The notes under the pieces: model-generated | Told to the model about the DNA's origin: nothing | Database searches by the model: none | What the model saw: the letters and a program-made list of their open reading frames with translations, nothing else | Translations under genes and position numbers: made by a program | Part shown: positions 42,001 to 46,629 of the stretch, piece by piece | How the letters are laid out: every line of letters begins with the position of its first letter | Numbering within the stretch: position 1 is the stretch's first letter | Assembly: GCA_020852555.1 (NCBI GenBank) | Contig: JADZAQ010000253.1 | Span: 1-46,629, forward strand | DNA: 46,629 bases | Direction of reading: 5' to 3' | Origin: Burkholderiales bacterium | Lineage (GTDB): Bacteria > Pseudomonadota > Gammaproteobacteria > Burkholderiales > Casimicrobiaceae

Positions 42001-44352
42001 TCACGACTCGCGCCCGAACCCGGTCACCTTGATCCGCTTCGGCGCCAGGGCGCCCTTGCGCGCGCGGTGCAGGACGTAGTGCGCGAGCTCGTCGCCTTCG
42101 ACGACGAGTTGCGCCGGCCGCCCGAGGCGGTTCGTTCCCTGCAGGATCACCCGCCGCGCCGAGACGAGGCCGATGGCGGCGAGCGTCTCGCCACGGTCGA
42201 GCCCCATCACGATCACTCCACGCCCCCGTGGCACCTCGCGCATCTCGGCGAGTGCGAACACGAGCAGGCGCCCCTTCGACGACAGCGCCGCGACGTGGTC
42301 GAGACCGGCGGCCAACGCCACCGGGAGCAGCGGCATCTCGTCGTCGGTGAGCGTCATGAACGCCTTGCCAGCCTTCAGCCGCGAGATCATGTCGCCCAGG
42401 GTGGCGACGAAGCCGTAACCGCCGCTGCCCGCCACCAGGAATTTCTGCTCGGGTGCGCCGGTGAACGCCTGCGCCACCCGGGCGCCGCCTTGCAGATCGA
42501 TGAGCGTCGTCACCGGGACGCCGTCACCGCGGCCGCCGGGAATCTCCGCGGCGCGGATCGTGTAGGCGCGACCGGCGCTATCGAGCACGACGATGGAGTT
42601 CACGGTGCGCGTTTCGAGGACGGCAAGCGGCCCGTCGCCCACCTTGTAGCCGAACTGGTCGGCGGCGAGGCCGTGCCCCTGGCGCGAGCGGATCCAGCCG
42701 TGGCGCGACAGCGTCACGGTGATCGGTTCGTCGGGCACCGTGCGCTCGACGCTCGCCGGCGCGACCGCCTCGATGAGCGTGCGCCGCGCGTCGCCGTGGC
42801 GCTTCGCGTCCGCCTCGACCTCGGCGACGACGGTCCGCGCGAGCACCTTGGGTTCGGCGAGGATCTGCGCGAGCGTCCCGCGCTCGGCGGTGAGGGTCGC
42901 GAGTTCCTCCTCGATGCGGATGCCTTCGAGCCGTGCCAGTTGGCGCAGGCGACTCTCGAGAATGTCCTCGGCTTGCACCTCGGAGAGTCCGAATGCGGCG
43001 ATGAGGTCCGCCTTGGGGTCGTCGGCCTGGCGGATGATGCGAATCACCTCGTCGATCGACAGCAGCGCGAGCCTTCGTCCTTCGAGGATGTGGATGCGCC
43101 GCTCGACCTCGCCCAGGCGATGCCGGGTGCGTCGCGTCACCGTTTCGAAGCGGAACGTCGTCCACTCGGCGATGAGGTCCTTGAGCGACTTCTGGCGCGG
43201 CCGCCCGTCGCCGCCGAGCACGACGAGATTGATCGGCAGACTCGCCTCGAGCCGGGTGTGCGCGAGCAGGAGGTTCATGAGTTCCTGCGGCGCCTGCCGG
43301 CTCGACTTGGGCTCGAGGACGATGCGCACCGGGGCGCTCTTGTCGGATTCGTCGCGCACCGTATCGAGTGCCGACAGGAGGAGGTTCTTGAGGTTCAACT
43401 GCTCCTGCGACGGCGCTTTCTTGCCTTCCTTGGGCTTCGGATTGGTCGCGCGCTCGATGTCTTCCAGCACGGTGCGCGTCGACACCCCGAACGGCAATTC
43501 GGTGACGGCGATCCGCCACTGGCCACGCGCGAGTTCCTCCACCGTCCAGCGGGCGCGTACGCGCAGGCTGCCGCGGCCGCTCTCGTAGGCGGCGCGAATC
43601 GTCTCCGCATCCGAGATGACCTGGCCGCCGCCCGGCAGGTCGGGACCGGGCACGATCGCCAGCAACTGCGCGGTGGTGAGCTCCGGATTGCGGATCACCG
43701 CGATCGCCGCTTGCGCCACCTCGCGCAGGTTGTGTGAGGGGACGTCGGTCGCCATGCCCACACCGATCCCCGAGGCACCGTTCAGGAGCAGCAGCGGCAA
43801 GCGGGCGGGGAGGAGCTTGGGTTCGGTGAAGGCACCGTCGTAGTTCGCAACGAAGTCGACGGTATCGCGCTCGATCTCGGCGAGCAGCAGCATCGCGATC
43901 GGCGTCAGCCGGCATTCGGTGTAGCGCATCGCGGCCGCGTTGTCGCCGTCGCGCGAGCCGAAGTTGCCCTGGCCGTCGATGAGCGGATAGCGCAGCGTGA
44001 AATCCTGCGCCTGCCGCACCAGCGCGTCGTACGCGGCCGAGTCCCCGTGCGGGTGATACTTGCCGAGCACATCGCCCACCACGCGCGCCGATTTGACGTG
44101 CCGGGTCGGCGCGTACAGGCCGAGCTCGTGCATCGCGTAGAGGATGCGTCGTTGCACCGGCTTCTGCCCGTCGGCGACGTGCGGCAGCGCGCGGCCCATC
44201 ACCACGCTCATCGCGTATTCGAGGTAGCTGCGCTCGGCGAATTGCGCGAGTGGCAGCGCGTCGTCGGCGAAGAGCTCGCCGGTCAGCGTATCGGCCTCGT
44301 GCGCCGCCGTCTTGTGGCGCGGCGCGGGCCGGCGTGGGGTACGGGTCGCCAT
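42001..44352 (-). CDS. parC: DNA topoisomerase IV subunit A
   Basis: A 783-residue type IIA topoisomerase breakage-reunion subunit that decatenates daughter chromosomes. The catalytic tyrosine is Tyr144 in [10 protein letters not shown]. The quinolone-determining region reads [15 protein letters not shown], with Ser105 and Asp109 at the positions of E. coli Ser80 and Glu84. Coiled-coil and C-terminal blade repeats follow. The ATG at 44352 is 10 nt after the parE stop; another ATG at 44391 would overlap parE by 29 nt. It is cotranscribed with parE. Confidence 0.95.
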   Translation of the reverse strand: MATRTPRRPAPRHKTAAHEADTLTGELFADDALPLAQFAERSYLEYAMSVVMGRALPHVADGQKPVQRRILYAMHELGLYAPTRHVKSARVVGDVLGKYHPHGDSAAYDALVRQAQDFTLRYPLIDGQGNFGSRDGDNAAAMRYTECRLTPIAMLLLAEIERDTVDFVANYDGAFTEPKLLPARLPLLLLNGASGIGVGMATDVPSHNLREVAQAAIAVIRNPELTTAQLLAIVPGPDLPGGGQVISDAETIRAAYESGRGSLRVRARWTVEELARGQWRIAVTELPFGVSTRTVLEDIERATNPKPKEGKKAPSQEQLNLKNLLLSALDTVRDESDKSAPVRIVLEPKSSRQAPQELMNLLLAHTRLEASLPINLVVLGGDGRPRQKSLKDLIAEWTTFRFETVTRRTRHRLGEVERRIHILEGRRLALLSIDEVIRIIRQADDPKADLIAAFGLSEVQAEDILESRLRQLARLEGIRIEEELATLTAERGTLAQILAEPKVLARTVVAEVEADAKRHGDARRTLIEAVAPASVERTVPDEPITVTLSRHGWIRSRQGHGLAADQFGYKVGDGPLAVLETRTVNSIVVLDSAGRAYTIRAAEIPGGRGDGVPVTTLIDLQGGARVAQAFTGAPEQKFLVAGSGGYGFVATLGDMISRLKAGKAFMTLTDDEMPLLPVALAAGLDHVAALSSKGRLLVFALAEMREVPRGRGVIVMGLDRGETLAAIGLVSARRVILQGTNRLGRPAQLVVEGDELAHYVLHRARKGALAPKRIKVTGFGRES

Positions 44353-44362
44353 GCGCGCTTCG

Positions 44363-46339
44363 TCAGACGTCGACCGCGACGGCATTGCCATCGCGCTCCA
44401 TCCACTCCCGACGCGCGGCGGCCTCGGTCTTGCCCATCAGCCGGGCGAAGACCTGATGCGTATCGTCGACTTCGCCAGCGGCGACCCGCACGGCGGCCAC
44501 GCGGCGCGTTTCGGGATTCATCGTCGTTTCCCACAGCTGCTCGGGATTCATCTCGCCCAGGCCCTTGAAGCGGCCGACCGACCACGACGCGGACTTCACG
44601 CCTTCCTTCGCGAGGCGGTCTTCGATCGTCGCGAGTTCGTCGTCGTCGAGCGCGTAGAGCTTGCGCGCCGGCCGCTTGCCCGCGGGCGGCACGTCGATGC
44701 GGAAGAGCGGCGGGTGCGCGACCTGGATGTGGCCGTTGGCGATGAGCCCCGGAAAGTGGCGGAAGAAGAGCGTCAGGAGCAAGACCTTGATGTGGCTGCC
44801 GTCGACGTCGGCGTCGGCCATGATGATGATGCGCCCGTAGCGCAGGTTCTTGAGGTTCGCCGCCGCCGGCGATTCGTGCGGATCGACGCCGATCGCCACC
44901 GCGATGTCGTGGATCTCGTTGTTGGCGAACAGGCGATCGCGGTCGACCTCGAAGGTATTGAGCACCTTCCCCCGCAACGGCAGGATCGCCTGGTACTGCT
45001 TGTCGCGGGCGAGCTTCGCAGAACCACCCGCGGAGTCGCCTTCGACCAGGAACACCTCGCGGCGCGACACGTCCTCGGACTCGCAATCGGTGAGCTTGCC
45101 CGGCAGCACCGCCACGCCCGAACCCTTCCGCTTCTCGATCTTCTGCGCCGACTTCATGCGCAGTTGCGCCTGCGCGATGGCGAGTTCGGCGATGCGCTTG
45201 CCGACCTCGACGTTCGCATTGAGCCACACCTCGAGCGGATCCTTGATCGTCAGCGCGACGAGCTTCAGCGCATCGCGGCTGGCGAGCTTCTCCTTCACCT
45301 GGCCCTGGAACTGCGGATCGAGAATGCGCGCCGACAGGACGAAGTGCGTGCGTGCCGACACGTCCTCGGTCTGCAGCCGTGCCCCGCGCGGCAGCAGCCC
45401 GTGGTGGTCGACGAACGACTTTACCGCCTCGAAGAGTGCCGCGCGCATCCCGGCTTCGTGCGTGCCGCCCGCCGCGGTGGGAATGAGATTGACGTAGCTC
45501 TCGCCGGCGCCACCGCCATCCTCGTACCAGCCGATCGCCCACGCCGCGCCTTCACCTTCCGCGAACGTGTCGCCGTCCTTGGGCTTGCCGAGATAGGCCT
45601 CGCCGGCAAAGATCGGCGCCACCGGTTCGGCACTGCCGGCGAGTTCGGTGAGGTATCCGCGCAGGCCGTCCGGATACGACCAGGTCTGCGCGCGCACCTC
45701 CTTGCCCTTCTCCACGTACAGCGTCACCGTGACGCCCGGCAACAGCACCGCCTTGGCGCGCAGCAGGCGCTCGAGTTCGGCGAGCGAGACATCGGGGGCG
45801 TCGAAGTACCTGGGATCGGGATACGCGCGCACCTTGGTGCCGGTGACCTTGGGTCCCACGCTGCCGACCGTGCGCAGCGGCTCGGCGACGTCGCCATCGG
45901 CAAAGGCGATGCGCTGCAGCTTGCCGTCGCGCTTCACCTCGACCTCCAGGCGGCGCGACAGCGCGTTGGTGACCGATACGCCGACGCCGTGCAGACCACC
46001 CGAGAACGCGTACGCGCCTTCGCCGTCGCGCTTGTCGAACTTTCCGCCGGCGTGCAGACGGGTGAAGACCAGCTCGACGGTAGGGATCTTCTCGACGGGG
46101 TGGAGGCCAACCGGAATGCCGCGGCCGTCGTCCTCGACCGTCACCGAGTGGTCGGCGTGCACGGTGACGTCGATGCGCGTCGCCACGCCGGCGAGCGCCT
46201 CGTCGGCGGCATTGTCGATCGCCTCGGCGATGATGTGCGTCGGGTCCGCGGTGCGCGTGTACATCCCCGGCCGCTCGCGCACCGGCTCCAATCCCTTGAG
46301 GACGCGGATCGAGGATTCCTGGTAGCGACGGGCAGCCAT
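44363..46339 (-). CDS. parE: DNA topoisomerase IV subunit B
   Basis: A 658-residue ATPase subunit partnering ParC. GHKL ATPase motifs are [10 protein letters not shown] (N-box), [10 protein letters not shown] and [16 protein letters not shown]. The TOPRIM domain has [12 protein letters not shown] and [11 protein letters not shown], and the C-terminal region contains [20 protein letters not shown]. The ATG at 46339 is preferred over a TTG two codons upstream. The gene begins only 37 nt after the 3' end of tRNA-Cys, so it may be transcribed from a promoter at or above that tRNA. Confidence 0.96.
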   Translation of the reverse strand: MAARRYQESSIRVLKGLEPVRERPGMYTRTADPTHIIAEAIDNAADEALAGVATRIDVTVHADHSVTVEDDGRGIPVGLHPVEKIPTVELVFTRLHAGGKFDKRDGEGAYAFSGGLHGVGVSVTNALSRRLEVEVKRDGKLQRIAFADGDVAEPLRTVGSVGPKVTGTKVRAYPDPRYFDAPDVSLAELERLLRAKAVLLPGVTVTLYVEKGKEVRAQTWSYPDGLRGYLTELAGSAEPVAPIFAGEAYLGKPKDGDTFAEGEGAAWAIGWYEDGGGAGESYVNLIPTAAGGTHEAGMRAALFEAVKSFVDHHGLLPRGARLQTEDVSARTHFVLSARILDPQFQGQVKEKLASRDALKLVALTIKDPLEVWLNANVEVGKRIAELAIAQAQLRMKSAQKIEKRKGSGVAVLPGKLTDCESEDVSRREVFLVEGDSAGGSAKLARDKQYQAILPLRGKVLNTFEVDRDRLFANNEIHDIAVAIGVDPHESPAAANLKNLRYGRIIIMADADVDGSHIKVLLLTLFFRHFPGLIANGHIQVAHPPLFRIDVPPAGKRPARKLYALDDDELATIEDRLAKEGVKSASWSVGRFKGLGEMNPEQLWETTMNPETRRVAAVRVAAGEVDDTHQVFARLMGKTEAAARREWMERDGNAVAVDV

Positions 46340-46376
46340 GCGCAACGGATGAGGGACGCGCTAGCGAAAGAATCTA

Positions 46377-46450
46377 TGGAGGCGGGGGTCGGAATCGAAC
46401 CGGCGTACACGGCTTTGCAGGCCGCTGCATGACCACTCTGCCACCCCGCC
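46377..46450 (-). tRNA. tRNA-Cys (GCA anticodon)
   Basis: Read from 46450 on the minus strand. Acceptor GGCGGGG pairs with CCCCGCC, the discriminator is T, and the encoded CCA is at 46377-46379. The anticodon loop CTGCAAA gives GCA and the T-loop is GGTTCGATTCC. Confidence 0.96.
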
Positions 46451-46504
46451 AAGGGTGAAACGCGACCGGCCGTTCGCTCACGCGAGTCGTGCGGTCAGCG
46501 CCGT

Positions 46505-46539
46505 AAACCAAAAGGGAGAGCCGGCGTGCGCTCTCCCTT
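46505..46539 (-). terminator. Intrinsic terminator between tRNA-Gly and tRNA-Cys
   Basis: On the minus strand a 9-bp stem AAGGGAGAG/CTCTCCCTT (46531-46539 and 46512-46520) with a 10-nt loop is followed by TTTTGGTTT. It lies just after the tRNA-Gly 3' end and before tRNA-Cys, so it may reduce read-through between the two. Confidence 0.7.
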
Positions 46540-46547
46540 CGAAGATC

Positions 46548-46623
46548 TGGAGCGGGAAACGAGTCTCGAACTCGCGACCTCAACCTTGGCAAGGTTGCGC
46601 TCTACCAACTGAGCTATTCCCGC
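46548..46623 (-). tRNA. tRNA-Gly (GCC anticodon)
   Basis: Read from 46623 on the minus strand. Acceptor GCGGGAA pairs with TTCCCGC, the discriminator is T, and the encoded CCA is at 46548-46550. The D-arm is AGCTCAGTTGGTAGAGC, the anticodon loop is TTGCCAA (GCC) and the T-arm is AGTTCGAGACT. Confidence 0.97.
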
Positions 46624-46629
46624 TTGGGA

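Noticed and set aside
40243-43737. Very long plus-strand open frame (1164 codons) opposite panE and parC
   Set aside because: A shadow frame caused by high G+C; the amino acid composition is Arg/Ser/Pro-rich with no domains, and the opposite strand holds clear genes.

Overview
The window reads as chromosome of a high-G+C betaproteobacterium, most likely Burkholderiales or a close relative. The clues are a Bug/TctC-type solute-binding protein, a phasin, a LexA-ImuA-ImuB mutagenesis cassette, an adjacent parE/parC pair, and an extragenic element at 28663-28740 of a kind I recall from Burkholderiales genomes. This placement is inferred from gene content; no rRNA or taxonomic marker was compared.

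Layout. (1) 1-5117: a type II-C CRISPR-Cas9 locus. The array has five complete 36-bp repeats and runs off the left edge. It is followed by cas2, cas1 and cas9 on the minus strand, then a divergent tracrRNA whose predicted promoter lies inside the 5' end of cas9. The repeat, anti-repeat and tracrRNA follow the Neisseria meningitidis plan. (2) 5270-7257: glutathione-dependent formaldehyde oxidation (frmA, frmB). (3) 7324-12530: a small catabolic or transport block (MFS transporter, TctC-type binding protein, FAD-dependent oxidoreductase, divergent IclR regulator). It is bounded by two 79-bp direct repeats that carry the promoter and 5' end of an orphan vapB-like antitoxin; the left copy belongs to an intact gene and the right copy is a fragment. 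(4) 12685-15731: SOS mutagenesis operon lexA-imuA-imuB with a consensus-like promoter and paired GGTACC-centred palindromes. (5) 15940-21291: cupin, GNAT acetyltransferase, Tat-exported phospholipase C-like phosphoesterase, LysE exporter, flavin-binding protein, a two-helix membrane peptide and a catalase. (6) 21497-27963: a same-strand run of a 76-aa protein of unknown function, a membrane-anchored HtrA-like protease without a PDZ domain, MoxR ATPase, DUF58 protein, BatA-like VWA protein and a large unknown membrane protein. (7) 28003-33124: a transglutaminase-like protein, cbpM/cbpA chaperones, a Gfo/Idh/MocA oxidoreductase, a phasin and a membrane protein. (8) 33200-37456: tRNA-Leu(TAA), a large zeta-toxin-like P-loop protein, and a FixL/FixJ-type two-component system. 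(9) 37471-41930: an NMT1/SsuA-type ABC importer, a trans-aconitate methyltransferase-like enzyme and a ketopantoate reductase. (10) 42001-46623: parC, parE, tRNA-Cys and tRNA-Gly.

How parts fit together. The CRISPR locus carries everything needed for interference and adaptation in a type II-C system (guide array, tracrRNA, Cas9, Cas1, Cas2), apart from an array leader that would lie outside the window. frmA and frmB act in sequence on formaldehyde. lexA, imuA and imuB form an SOS regulon unit, but no dnaE2 polymerase gene follows. The MoxR-DUF58-VWA genes form the usual AAA-ATPase/VWA module linked to a membrane protease. No transposase, integrase, rRNA or complete toxin-antitoxin pair was seen. 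No gene-free stretch exceeds about 300 bp; the longest gaps are 15650-15939 (lexA promoter region), 18325-18571 (nothing convincing seen) and 7599-7778 (nothing seen).
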